A DNA stretch of 64,000 bases. Source: Oscillospiraceae bacterium. Its GTDB lineage: Bacteria > Bacillota > Clostridia > UMGS1840. Shown here piece after piece: positions 44,827-53,314 of the stretch. The translations under genes and the position numbers were made by a program. The DNA lies in contig SVKD01000001.1 of the NCBI GenBank assembly GCA_015068645.1, positions 129,877 through 193,876 on the forward strand. The letters are read 5' to 3'. Under the pieces are notes generated by a model that made no database searches, was not told where the DNA came from, and worked only from the letters and a program-made list of their open reading frames with translations. Position 1 is the stretch's first letter. Every line of letters begins with the position of its first letter.

Positions 44827-45837
44827 CTACTCTATAAAACACTTTCTTGCCAGTTCAATCACTTCATCGCATTTCATTGTGACAAATTTGAAAAAACCAA
44901 TTTCATCCACCATAGAAACGGTGACGGAATCTCCGTCTGCCTTTTTATCGTGAAATGCTGCTGTTTTTATCATATTCCAATCAAAGTCAATCAGATTGTA
45001 TAGATTACATTTTTTTAATACTTCAATCACTCTCGGTCGAATAGATTTATCGCACATCGGAAGAAGTCCCAATGCAACACATTCTCCATGATATAAATTG
45101 GAAAAATTAGCGCTTTCAATGCCATGACCGATGGTATGGCCAAAATTCAAGATTTTCCGAAGTCCTAATTCTTTTTCGTCCTGCTCTACCACATTCTTTT
45201 TGATATTTAGTGAACGAATAATAATCTCGTCAAGGTGTTCATTAATATCTTTGTTTTCAATGATATCAAAAAGCTCTTTATCGGAGGTCAATGCCATTTT
45301 TACCGCTTCTGCAAGTCCGTTGGAAATCTGCCGCGTTGGAAGGGTGCTTAAAAGATCTGGGTCAACCAGCACCTTTTTCGGCTGATAAAAGGCTCCCACG
45401 ATGTTTTTCACACCGCCAAAATTGATACCTGTCTTTCCGCCAATGGATGAATCAATCTGAGATAACAAGGTGGTTGGGATATTGTAAAAATCAATCCCTC
45501 TCATATACGATGCTGCCGCAAATCCCGAAAGGTCTCCCACAACGCCACCGCCTACTGCAACCACGCAATCTCGTCTTGAGAAATTGTGGATAAGCATTGT
45601 TTCAAGCAGTTTAGAAAAGCCACTAATGCTTTTGGAATCTTCTCCCGCTGCCACTGTGCAGATCACTGCTTCTTTACATTGTGCCGCAACTATTTTTGCA
45701 TACTCTTCCGGCACACCGCAATCGGTAACAACAAGCACCCGTCTTACCAAATTCAGATGTTTGCCTGCTTCTCTAAGAAGTCCCCGTTCTACCAGGATAT
45801 CATAACTGTTTTCGCCTAAATTCATATGAATATTCAT
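44827..45837 (-). CDS. aroB: 3-dehydroquinate synthase
   Basis: NAD- and metal-dependent cyclization of DAHP. Motifs: RDCVVAVGGGVVGDLSGFAAASYMRGIDFYNIPTTLLSQIDSSIGGKTGINF, then LNFGHTIGHGIE and YHGECVALG. 336 residues, typical. 11 bp behind pheA. Confidence 0.95.
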   Translation of the reverse strand: MNIHMNLGENSYDILVERGLLREAGKHLNLVRRVLVVTDCGVPEEYAKIVAAQCKEAVICTVAAGEDSKSISGFSKLLETMLIHNFSRRDCVVAVGGGVVGDLSGFAAASYMRGIDFYNIPTTLLSQIDSSIGGKTGINFGGVKNIVGAFYQPKKVLVDPDLLSTLPTRQISNGLAEAVKMALTSDKELFDIIENKDINEHLDEIIIRSLNIKKNVVEQDEKELGLRKILNFGHTIGHGIESANFSNLYHGECVALGLLPMCDKSIRPRVIEVLKKCNLYNLIDFDWNMIKTAAFHDKKADGDSVTVSMVDEIGFFKFVTMKCDEVIELARKCFIE

Positions 45838-45848
45838 ACTAAAACACC

Positions 45849-46937
45849 TCAGATTTCACTGTGGGGAGCATAGGTGCCCACAATTTTTAATTGATCACAG
45901 ACTTCTCCTAATTCTGCTAACATCTTCTGACCGTCTTCGTGATCAGTTGTGCCGTCAATTTCAGTATAGAAATAATACTGCCAGGAATGTTTCTTTAAAG
46001 GACGGCTCCGAAGTGCCGTCATGTTATAACCATACGTTCCGATGATACTGATGGCTTTCGCCAAAGAGCCCGCTTCATTTTTTACGGTAAACATCAGAAC
46101 AGAACTTGTCATTGAAGAAGAATTCGCACGAACCTTGGATAACACGGCAAATCGTGTGGTGTTTTCACCGCTTTTATTAATGTTTGCATCCAACACGGAA
46201 AGCCCATATATTTCTGCTGTTTCCACGCTGGCAATGACTCCCAAGGAACGATCCTGTAAACCTGCAACACTCTTTGCTGCAACTGCAGTATTGTTAGCTT
46301 CTTCCGTATCAAACCCTTTTAATTTAATATACTCGTGACACTGAGCCAGTGCCTGTGGATGACTGATGACCTTTTTGATATCTTTGGGGGTAGCACCCGG
46401 AATTCCTAAAAGGTTTTGATGAATTGCCAACTCATAAATACCGTTTAAAAACAGAGTTCCTGAGAAAATCAAGTCCATAGTCTGCCCCACTTCTCCAGCG
46501 TAACTGTTTTCGATAGGAAGGACAGCCACATCCGCTTCTCCTATTACCACTGCATCATATGCGGACTTAAAATCACGGCAAGACACCCGATTACTTTTGG
46601 GAAAAATTCTGCCTGCAGCAATATGTGCAAATGCACCTTCAACACCGCTGTATGCTACTTTTAACCCACCTTGCATACGATACTGATAAGATTTTGAAAC
46701 ACTCATCATATTCTTAATAAAATCGATATAATAACTTTTTAAACCTTCATCGTCAATCAACCTCACATTTTTTTCGATGAGCTCCTCTTCCCGTTTTTCA
46801 TCAAAAATCGGAAGACCAAATTCTTTTTTATGCTCATAAACCAGTTCGGCAGCTTTCATACGTTCCACAAAAAGCTCCGCCATCTTTTTATCAACATCAT
46901 TGATAATGTTTCTAGCTTGTTCCAATTTATCTGCCAT
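45849..46937 (-). CDS. pheA: Bifunctional chorismate mutase / prephenate dehydratase (P-protein)
   Basis: Residues 1-90 are an AroQ-type chorismate mutase (LEQARNIINDVDKKMAELFVERMKAAELV). About 95-275 is prephenate dehydratase (KVAYSGVEGAFAHIAA, LPIENSYAGEVGQTMDLIF, NTTRFAVLSK). The C-terminal ACT domain (VKNEAGSLAKAISIIGTYGYNMTALRSRP) should bind Phe; the common ESRP reads RSRP. First structural gene of the aro operon, GAAAGGAAG before the ATG, and placed right behind the attenuator at 46964-46998, so Phe synthesis is controlled both by transcription attenuation and by feedback. Confidence 0.95.
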   Translation of the reverse strand: MADKLEQARNIINDVDKKMAELFVERMKAAELVYEHKKEFGLPIFDEKREEELIEKNVRLIDDEGLKSYYIDFIKNMMSVSKSYQYRMQGGLKVAYSGVEGAFAHIAAGRIFPKSNRVSCRDFKSAYDAVVIGEADVAVLPIENSYAGEVGQTMDLIFSGTLFLNGIYELAIHQNLLGIPGATPKDIKKVISHPQALAQCHEYIKLKGFDTEEANNTAVAAKSVAGLQDRSLGVIASVETAEIYGLSVLDANINKSGENTTRFAVLSKVRANSSSMTSSVLMFTVKNEAGSLAKAISIIGTYGYNMTALRSRPLKKHSWQYYFYTEIDGTTDHEDGQKMLAELGEVCDQLKIVGTYAPHSEI

Positions 46938-46963
46938 ATTGCCGTCTTCCTTTCAAAAATATA

Positions 46964-46998
46964 AAAACCTCACTTGACTATGTTACAAGTGAGGTTTT
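46964..46998 (-). terminator. Leader terminator (attenuator) of the aro operon
   Basis: On the minus strand AAAACCTCACTTG (46998-46986) pairs perfectly with CAAGTGAGGTTTT (46976-46964) around a 9-nt loop, followed by TATATTTTTG. It lies between the leader peptide ORF and pheA, so it must be suppressed for the operon to be transcribed. Confidence 0.92.
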
Positions 46999-47022
46999 AA
47001 ACGTCGTTTCATACAAAAATTG

Positions 47023-47142
47023 TTAAAAACTGCCCTGACATCTCACAAGTAACTTTTTCATCGCAAAATAAGCATAGCCAAAATAAAAGACTACACTAAA
47101 GCTGAATAAATATTCATTTGCATTCATCAAAAGCATGTTCAT
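47023..47142 (-). CDS. Phe/Tyr-rich leader peptide of the aro operon, 39 aa
   Basis: A short ORF with ATG at 47142 and GAAGG upstream. Residues 11-26 read YLFSFSVVFYFGYAYF: five Phe and four Tyr in sixteen residues. The ORF ends ...KKLLVRCQGSF before TAA at 47023, 25 bp before the attenuator hairpin. Its last third (codons for KLLVR; bases 47053-47042, GTTACTTGTGAG) can pair with CTCACTTGTAAC (46993-46982), which covers most of the terminator's 5' arm, giving 5+5 bp around a TT/TT internal loop. A ribosome stalled on Phe/Tyr codons would leave this segment free and favour antitermination; one that finishes would mask it. It could alternatively be a small membrane peptide, but its position argues for a leader. 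Confidence 0.85.
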   Translation of the reverse strand: MNMLLMNANEYLFSFSVVFYFGYAYFAMKKLLVRCQGSF

Positions 47143-47174
47143 ATCAAGTTACCTTCAACATTTTAATTTATTCT

Positions 47175-47203
47175 ATTTTAACATTTTTCAAATAATTTGT
47201 CAA
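47175..47203 (-). promoter_or_regulatory. Promoter of the aro operon leader
   Basis: Minus strand consensus TTGACA (47203-47198), 17-nt spacer, TAAAAT (47180-47175), about 33 bp before the leader peptide ATG. Confidence 0.88.
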
Positions 47204-47248
47204 GATAAAAAACAGTTTTTTCCTGAACTTTTCATCTGAATAATTCTT

Positions 47249-47680
47249 TTATAATTTGCATATATCGCTTTCAACGATTAGATGGAATCCCGCCTGTTCC
47301 AACGCAGTTTCCGCCGAAGGAATATCCTCTACACGCAAAACAACATAAGCATGTTTTTCAGTACGAGCCATAAAAGCATAAAGATATTCCACGTTGATAT
47401 CTGTTTGATCCAAAACATCCAATGCCGCGGTCAACTTTCCTGGTGCATCGCCGATTTTCACACCTACAACATCTACCACTTTAATCAGGTATTCCTGTTC
47501 CTGCAAAACTTTTTTTGCAGCGTTTTCATCATTAACAATCAGACGGAGAATACCAAAATCTTCTGTTTCTGCAATAGAAAGTGCACGAATATTGATATTA
47601 TTTTTTGCCAGAATATCCGTAACAGAAACAATGCTTCCTTTTCTGTTGGGAACAAATACAGTTAATTGTTTAATAGCCAT
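47249..47680 (-). CDS. Tandem ACT-domain protein
   Basis: 143 residues formed by two ACT domains: QLTVFVPNRKGSIVSVTDILAKNNINIRALSIAETEDFGILRLIV and VVGVKIGDAPGKLTAALDVLDQTDINVEYLYAFMARTEKHAYVVLRV. ACT domains bind amino acids. This gene type is regularly paired with paaK-like ligase genes in anaerobes; here it is 15 bp downstream of one and shares its T-box. It probably senses an aromatic amino acid or related ligand. Confidence 0.85.
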   Translation of the reverse strand: MAIKQLTVFVPNRKGSIVSVTDILAKNNINIRALSIAETEDFGILRLIVNDENAAKKVLQEQEYLIKVVDVVGVKIGDAPGKLTAALDVLDQTDINVEYLYAFMARTEKHAYVVLRVEDIPSAETALEQAGFHLIVESDICKL

Positions 47681-47695
47681 TTTTATTCTCCTTTC

Positions 47696-49003
47696 TTAAA
47701 TTAACTTACGTTTATCAACGACGCGAACAGCTTTGCCTTCGCTTCTTGCGATGGTTTTGGGAGCAACCAAATGCACTTTGGGATTGATACCAAGCATAAT
47801 TTTCATGGCATTGGCAAGAGATTTTTCTCTGGCTAGAACGTCCCCTACCTTGTCGGTGAACTGTTCGGGAGACATTTCCACATTCACTTCAAAGGTGTCG
47901 GTGTTGTTGGCTCTATCAACAATAATCTGATAGTTGGGCTGATATCCTTCGTTTAATAAAACGGTTTCAATCTGGCTGGGGAATACGTTAATCCCGCGAA
48001 TAATTAACATATCGTCAGTTCTGCCCATGGGTTTTGCCATTTTTACCAAGGTTCTTCCGCAGGAACATTCTTTTCTGGTAAGCACACAAATATCACGGGT
48101 TCTGTAACGAAGAAGCGGAAATGCTTCTTTATCCAAAGAAGTGAATACCAATTCCCCTTTTTCTCCTTCAGGAAGCACTTCGCCGGTATCGGGATTAATA
48201 ATTTCTGCATAGAAATGGTCTTCGTTAATATGCATACCGTTCTGTTCGCTACATTCAAATGCAACGCCGGGGCCGGTGGATTCGGTGAGACCGTAAATAT
48301 CATAAGCTTTGATACCTAAAGTTTCTTCAATACCTTTTCTCATTTCTTCAGTCCAGGGTTCTGCACCGAAAATACCTGCCTTCAGTGGAATATCTTCAGG
48401 TTTATAGCCCTGCTCTTTTAAGCTTTCGCCGATGTATGCCGCATAGGAGGGAGTACAACAAAGAATGGTTGCTCCCAAATCCTGCATAAACTGAATTTGG
48501 CGTTCTGTGTTACCGGAGGACATCGGCAAAGTTAAGCAACCAACTTTACTTGAACCACCGTGCAACCCCATACCACCGGTAAATAAGCCGTAGCCATATG
48601 CTATCTGACAAACATCCTTTTTGCTGCCTCCTGCCGCCATAATAGCACGAGCACAGCAATCATCCCACAGGTCAACGTCATTTTGGGTATAAAATGCAAC
48701 CACACGTTTCCCTGTTGTTCCTGAAGTGGAATGGATACGCACACAATCTTCCAAAGGTTTTGCCAATAAACCATAGGGATAAGCTTCTCTTAAATCTGCT
48801 TTTGTAAGGAACGGGAGTTTATACAAATCATCAATTCCTTGGATGTCATCGGGAGTTACTCCTTTTTCGTCCATCAATTTTTTGTAGTATGGCACATTTT
48901 CATAAACGTGCTTTACCTGTTTTACCAATTTTTCGGACTGGAGTTGTTTCATATCTTCACGAGACATGGTTTCAATTTCTTTCTGGTAGTAATTCTGAGC
49001 CAT
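47696..49003 (-). CDS. paaK: Phenylacetate-CoA ligase-like enzyme (PaaK family)
   Basis: AMP-forming ligase of 435 residues: HSTSGTTGKRVVAFYT (P-loop-like A3 motif), DIYGLTESTGPGVAFECSEQNGMHI, LLRYRTRDICVL, and a C-terminal GRTDDMLIIRGINVFPSQIE. The family activates phenylacetate or similar arylacetates to CoA thioesters; in anaerobes it commonly accompanies aromatic amino acid or indolepyruvate metabolism. GAAAGGATGAACG precedes the ATG. Expression should depend on the T-box upstream. Confidence 0.9.
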   Translation of the reverse strand: MAQNYYQKEIETMSREDMKQLQSEKLVKQVKHVYENVPYYKKLMDEKGVTPDDIQGIDDLYKLPFLTKADLREAYPYGLLAKPLEDCVRIHSTSGTTGKRVVAFYTQNDVDLWDDCCARAIMAAGGSKKDVCQIAYGYGLFTGGMGLHGGSSKVGCLTLPMSSGNTERQIQFMQDLGATILCCTPSYAAYIGESLKEQGYKPEDIPLKAGIFGAEPWTEEMRKGIEETLGIKAYDIYGLTESTGPGVAFECSEQNGMHINEDHFYAEIINPDTGEVLPEGEKGELVFTSLDKEAFPLLRYRTRDICVLTRKECSCGRTLVKMAKPMGRTDDMLIIRGINVFPSQIETVLLNEGYQPNYQIIVDRANNTDTFEVNVEMSPEQFTDKVGDVLAREKSLANAMKIMLGINPKVHLVAPKTIARSEGKAVRVVDKRKLI

Positions 49004-49065
49004 TTTCTTCGTTCATCCTTTCTGATAACTTTGCTTTGTGAGTACAGGATGCAGAGTGCAAAGAA

Positions 49066-49346
49066 ATAAAAAAACCTCTGCAAACCTTATAGGATGCAGA
49101 GGACGAAAATTTCATTTCCGTGGTACCACCTCAGTTCGCCGCTATCTCACGGTAGCGACCTTATCAGGTACTGACATACCTTAGTTCTGTAACGGGAACA
49201 CCCGTTGCCTCCTACTGAAGATTTCTCTTGTTCAGTGCACTGCTAACAGAAGGAATTCGAGAAGGACCTCCCCATTGCCTCGCACCAACCGGCAACTCTC
49301 TCCAGGTTCTTTCCAACCTACTGGTTTCTGATCTTCGCATTTGATA
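49066..49346 (-). promoter_or_regulatory. T-box riboswitch, specifier best read as UUC (Phe)
   Basis: Leftward leader of paaK-ACT. The T-box core GAGGTGGTACCACGG is at 49132-49118. Stem I is recognisable: CAGAA-ACC-AGTA (49332-49321 region; AGUA of the loop E motif) faces GAA-TTC-C-TTCTG (49257-49246 region), placing TTC, a Phe codon, as specifier. The distal region AGAGAGTTGCCGGTTGGTGCGAGG is also typical. The UGGU bulge would pair with a tRNA ending ACCA, as tRNA-Phe does. A terminator CCTCTGCA/TGCAGAGG (49102-49095 with 49082-49075) with a T-run (49074-49066) follows. The base after the specifier is C instead of the usual purine, so the codon assignment is probable, not certain. Confidence 0.88.
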
Positions 49347-49351
49347 GGTAT

Positions 49352-49380
49352 ATTCTAGCACTTTGAATTTCAATTGTCAA
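49352..49380 (-). promoter_or_regulatory. Promoter of the T-box/paaK transcript
   Basis: Minus strand TTGACA (49380-49375), 17-nt spacer, TAGAAT (49357-49352), immediately before the T-box. Confidence 0.85.
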
Positions 49381-49442
49381 TAGTTTTTTTAAAATTTTTT
49401 CAGTTTCCCAAAAGAACCAAAATCCGATAGAATTCATATTAC

Positions 49443-49480
49443 AACAGGCACCAATTCAAAAAATGAAATGAGTGCCTGTT
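49443..49480 (-). terminator. Inverted repeat after the surface-protein gene
   Basis: AACAGGCAC (49443-49451) pairs with GTGCCTGTT (49472-49480) with a 20-nt loop. No T-run follows on the minus strand, so it may be a weak terminator or an RNA-stabilizing 3' hairpin. Confidence 0.45.
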
Positions 49481-49511
49481 ATAAATACTTTATTTTGATT
49501 CCAAAAACACT

Positions 49512-52500
49512 TTACTGTTTCTGATATCTTTCCGGCATTAGCTGAGCTGTGAAATTACACAAATGATGTTCCGCAAAAGTGTCGTGATTATCTTTGGCAC
49601 ATTGTACAGGCGCCAGCAACTTTTTCGTATCAACAGGATGTTTTCCTAATCCTGATACAGTATCTCCTTTTACCGAATAAAATAAAATTTTATCTTTTAA
49701 AGAAACTAAAGTGGTATACATTTCTTCTGCTTCGTTGCTGGCAGTTGTCCACACGACACCCATGCCATTATAATACACCAGTTTTTCCAGCTTGGATGAT
49801 AAATTATTTTTAACAATTCCGATTCCGGCACGTTGTGCTAACATACCACCGCGAGAATGCCCTGTGATATAAAACACTTTATTTCCAACTAAGGCGCTTT
49901 TTGCAATATCATCTGCAATATCTTCCGCACGTTGTCCGTCAGGATCATTTTTGAAAGGATATACAAGATAATTTCGGTACCAATCCCCTTTCTGATCCTG
50001 AATGGAAGTCCACATATCTCCAACGGAACCACGGAAAACCAATACGGCATTGGTATCATTTGCAAACACACCATAGCAATAGCCGCCATAGGTTTTATCG
50101 GTTTCAACATCCTGTGTATCCCGGTAATAATGCACCATTTTCCAACCGGTCATTTCTTTGATCGATGCTGTTCCGTGAAATTTTGCATCAATTTCAGATA
50201 CTACGCTTGCATCCAAATCTTCAAAGTTCACATGTAACGGAATGTTTCTGGAATAGATTGCCTGAGACAAAATTGCCAGATCTCGAGAGCTAACATTCCA
50301 AGCAAAGGGAGCGGTATCCTCTTTATCATTCACGCCATCACCGTCAGAATCTTTTTTGGTAGGATCACCCAATACCACCTTACCGGTTACCTTCACTTTT
50401 TTGCGGTCAGCACTGTATTCTTTCGCAATTACTACTTCTTCACCATCAGATAAACCATCACCGTCTGTATCGGAATTATTTTTGTCCAACGCTAATTTTA
50501 CGCCGCTGAAAATAATCATATTATCTTCATAATAATCCGGAATACCGTCTTTATCGGAATCAGTTTCAATATCAATTTTTTCACTGATATCCTGATAAAT
50601 GTCTGCCAACTGCGCTGCATCAGAAGCCAGATAGAAAGATCCGCCGGTGTTGGTTGCCAAAGGTTTTAGATAATTATTAAAATAAGTTGTAGTTTCACCA
50701 AGACCAACAGTATAAATTTTAATACCTTTGTTATTGGCGGCAGCAACGGTTGTCTGATGCTGACCCAAATCACGGGCATCTCCATCGGTAAATACAATCA
50801 TAACGCGTAACACATCATCATGAACTGTCGGTTGTGAAAACAGAGAAAATGCTGAATTGATACCGGTATACATATAGGTATACCCTCTGGAATCAAACAC
50901 ACCTGGAAAGTCATAAGCTGCCCAGTTATTTTTGTAAGTAAATTGCAGAATATTTTTTAACTTTGTTTTTCCTGCTTCATCACATTTTACCAGAGTCGGT
51001 GTCATGCAATCAACAATACCGTCAAATTTCACGATACCGATTTTGGCATTTACATTAGCGCCGTCAACGAAATCTCTTGCAACAAAAAGACGTTTATGTT
51101 GCGGATCCTGTCCACCGCGGAAACTGTTTGTAGCAGCATCATAATCAAAATCGCCACCCAGACTTCCGGAATCATCAATTACAAAAACAATTTCAGCAGA
51201 CGTATATTGTTTCGTGCTTTCCCAAACATCCTGCCAAGTAAAGGATTCCTGATAAACTTTTCTGTCTACTAAAATATACTTGGAAAAATGTGTGACTCTG
51301 GCACTTGCTACATTTCCGTTTATTGTAGTTTGAAGTTCTTCCAGTGTTTGTGTTTCTTCATTAAAATAATAAATGACAGGATCAACATTTGCACTGAGCC
51401 TAGATGGATCAAATTCAAAAGAAATGGTTGCTTCATCAAAAGTTCCGTCCACACTAAAATCATATGCCTGTCCCAGATATCCGGGCATATTTTTCGGGAA
51501 GAAGGTATCATTTTCCACAGGTTCAATGCTTAAGGTTTCCACCTGTTCTCCCGAAAGATTCATCTGCACTGAAGGCGTTGCCCCATCTCCCTCATTTTCA
51601 ACGGTTACGTTTATTTGGAAGGTTGTTTGTGCAACGAGAGGATCAGTCCCCAGTTCAACTTCTCTTCCGTCAGAAACGCCGTCGTGGTCGGTATCTTCCA
51701 ACAGAGGGTTCGTTTGATGAACAACTTCTTCATTATCGGCTAAGCCATCCGTGTCAGTATCTCTTAAATCAGGGGCAGTTGCGTTGATTACTTCTGTTTT
51801 ATTCGATATGGTGTCTCCGTCAAAATCTTCATCGCCATCGGAGATACCGTTGCCGTCTGAATCAACTGCCAAAGGATTTAAGCCAAGCAGAATTACTTCA
51901 ATATAGTCAGATAAACCGTCATTATCGGTATCTGCCAAGGTTTTATCAGTTGCATAAATCGCTTCTAGGCCATCCACAAGACCATCATTGTCCGTATCGT
52001 TCATATCAATCCAGATTGCAAATAAATGAACATCACTTTCAACGGGAGTTGCAAAATTGTAAGCTTTGCTGAAATCTGTTTCATTTTGATCAGCAAACCA
52101 TCCTACAAATCGGTAAGAATTACGAACAGGAGTAGCCGGTTCTACAGCCAGCTCGCCCGGCATAACAGACTGATCCAGCGGTGCACCGGTTGCACCTTCA
52201 TAATTTAAATCAAAAGAAACTGTATATGTAACAGCTGACGGCGTAGGAGTAGGAGTAGGAGTAGGAGTTGGTGTGGGTGTAGGAATTACAGTAGAACCAT
52301 CACCACCGGATCGTTTAATTTTATATTCAGCAATCAGTTCATCACTGATTAACACTTTATCTCTTATGGTAACTGCTCTTAACGTACAATTTTTGGTAAG
52401 GGAAATGCTTTTGGAATACTTTAAGCTATCAGCAGTCGGTTGAGATCCGTCCAGTGTATAATAAATTTCAGCTTTCGAAGTTTCGGTTTGCAGATACAAT

Positions 52501-53144
52501 TCCCTTGCAGAAACATATCTGCCGGCAGGCAACGATGCGGTGGGTGCTTTTAAATCAGCCACCAGTCCGTTATAGGTCATCACAGCAACATCTCCACGAG
52601 AAGATGGATATCCTTTTTGCCCCTTTAAGCGTTTGGAAACACCGATTTCATCGGCTGCTTGCAAATATCCTTTAGACCAATCATACGGATCAACTTCCAC
52701 GTCATAACCTAACGTACAAATTACCATTTTAATGGCTTCCTCGTGCTTCACATCGTCTTCAGGACGGAATTTCCCATTTCCGTCTCCGTTGATAATTCCT
52801 TCACGGGATGCAATATTAATATATCCACTTGCCCAGTGATTATAGGAAACGTCATCAAACACAGTTTCACCTTTAGCATCCTCGGCAGATGATTCCATCT
52901 TCATCATTCTGCAAACAACGGCTGCCATTTCTGCTCTTGTAATAGATTTTTTTGCTCCGAAGGTTCCATCCGGATATCCGGATAAAATTCCCATCTGAGA
53001 CAGTGCTATTGCCGCATCCGCATAATAATCCAAATCCATCATATCCGAAAAAACAGGTTCCTGCGTATTTTTCGCGAAACTTCCCAGAGGATTCAATGCC
53101 AAAATCATCAGAAATACTAAGAAAATACTTATGAATTTTTTCAT
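49512..53144 (-). CDS. Large multidomain surface protein: SLH, TSP3 repeats, VWA, lipase-like
   Basis: From ATG 53144 (GGAAG upstream; the frame extends to 53219 without a site) the protein has 1210 residues. Order: signal peptide (~1-24), SLH repeats binding the cell wall (~30-190: YPDGTFGAKKSITRAEMAAVV, GDGNGKFRPEDDVKHEEAIK), a chitobiase-like module (YYTLDGSQPT), a Pro-Thr linker (~285-300), an InlB B-repeat-like module (YRFVGWFADQ), TSP3-type Ca-binding repeats (DTDNDGLVDG, DTDGDGLSDGEE), a VWA domain with MIDAS DDSGS (~650), more TSP3 repeats, and a C-terminal alpha/beta-hydrolase with GHSRGG (~1095). It is wall-attached; adhesion plus esterase activity is inferred. Confidence 0.9.
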   Translation of the reverse strand: MKKFISIFLVFLMILALNPLGSFAKNTQEPVFSDMMDLDYYADAAIALSQMGILSGYPDGTFGAKKSITRAEMAAVVCRMMKMESSAEDAKGETVFDDVSYNHWASGYINIASREGIINGDGNGKFRPEDDVKHEEAIKMVICTLGYDVEVDPYDWSKGYLQAADEIGVSKRLKGQKGYPSSRGDVAVMTYNGLVADLKAPTASLPAGRYVSARELYLQTETSKAEIYYTLDGSQPTADSLKYSKSISLTKNCTLRAVTIRDKVLISDELIAEYKIKRSGGDGSTVIPTPTPTPTPTPTPTPSAVTYTVSFDLNYEGATGAPLDQSVMPGELAVEPATPVRNSYRFVGWFADQNETDFSKAYNFATPVESDVHLFAIWIDMNDTDNDGLVDGLEAIYATDKTLADTDNDGLSDYIEVILLGLNPLAVDSDGNGISDGDEDFDGDTISNKTEVINATAPDLRDTDTDGLADNEEVVHQTNPLLEDTDHDGVSDGREVELGTDPLVAQTTFQINVTVENEGDGATPSVQMNLSGEQVETLSIEPVENDTFFPKNMPGYLGQAYDFSVDGTFDEATISFEFDPSRLSANVDPVIYYFNEETQTLEELQTTINGNVASARVTHFSKYILVDRKVYQESFTWQDVWESTKQYTSAEIVFVIDDSGSLGGDFDYDAATNSFRGGQDPQHKRLFVARDFVDGANVNAKIGIVKFDGIVDCMTPTLVKCDEAGKTKLKNILQFTYKNNWAAYDFPGVFDSRGYTYMYTGINSAFSLFSQPTVHDDVLRVMIVFTDGDARDLGQHQTTVAAANNKGIKIYTVGLGETTTYFNNYLKPLATNTGGSFYLASDAAQLADIYQDISEKIDIETDSDKDGIPDYYEDNMIIFSGVKLALDKNNSDTDGDGLSDGEEVVIAKEYSADRKKVKVTGKVVLGDPTKKDSDGDGVNDKEDTAPFAWNVSSRDLAILSQAIYSRNIPLHVNFEDLDASVVSEIDAKFHGTASIKEMTGWKMVHYYRDTQDVETDKTYGGYCYGVFANDTNAVLVFRGSVGDMWTSIQDQKGDWYRNYLVYPFKNDPDGQRAEDIADDIAKSALVGNKVFYITGHSRGGMLAQRAGIGIVKNNLSSKLEKLVYYNGMGVVWTTASNEAEEMYTTLVSLKDKILFYSVKGDTVSGLGKHPVDTKKLLAPVQCAKDNHDTFAEHHLCNFTAQLMPERYQKQ

Positions 53145-53314
53145 ACCAAAACTGCTTCCTTTCTTTTGTTTGTCCTTCGTTTTTGTCACATTTACACAAA
53201 AAAATAATGAACCATTCATTTTTCTTAGACGATTCCGCTTAAAATATGTTCCAAAATTTGGATTATTTTGAAAATCTCTATATTTTAGTCTTATTACTCA
53301 TCCAATCCATAAAA

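Noticed and set aside
47023-47142. Leader peptide interpreted as a small membrane protein
   Set aside because: Its hydrophobic stretch would allow this, but the terminator, complementary segments and position before pheA fit a leader better. The alternative is not excluded.
49246-49257. UCC (Ser) as T-box specifier
   Set aside because: Shifting by one would put the base after the codon into the stem, and tRNA-Ser has discriminator G, which would need UGGC; the bulge is UGGU.
52240-52292. Tandem GTAGGA/GGAGTT-like repeat resembling a small repeat array
   Set aside because: It encodes the Pro-Thr linker of the surface protein in frame; the unit is 6 bp without spacers, so it is neither a CRISPR nor a separate element.
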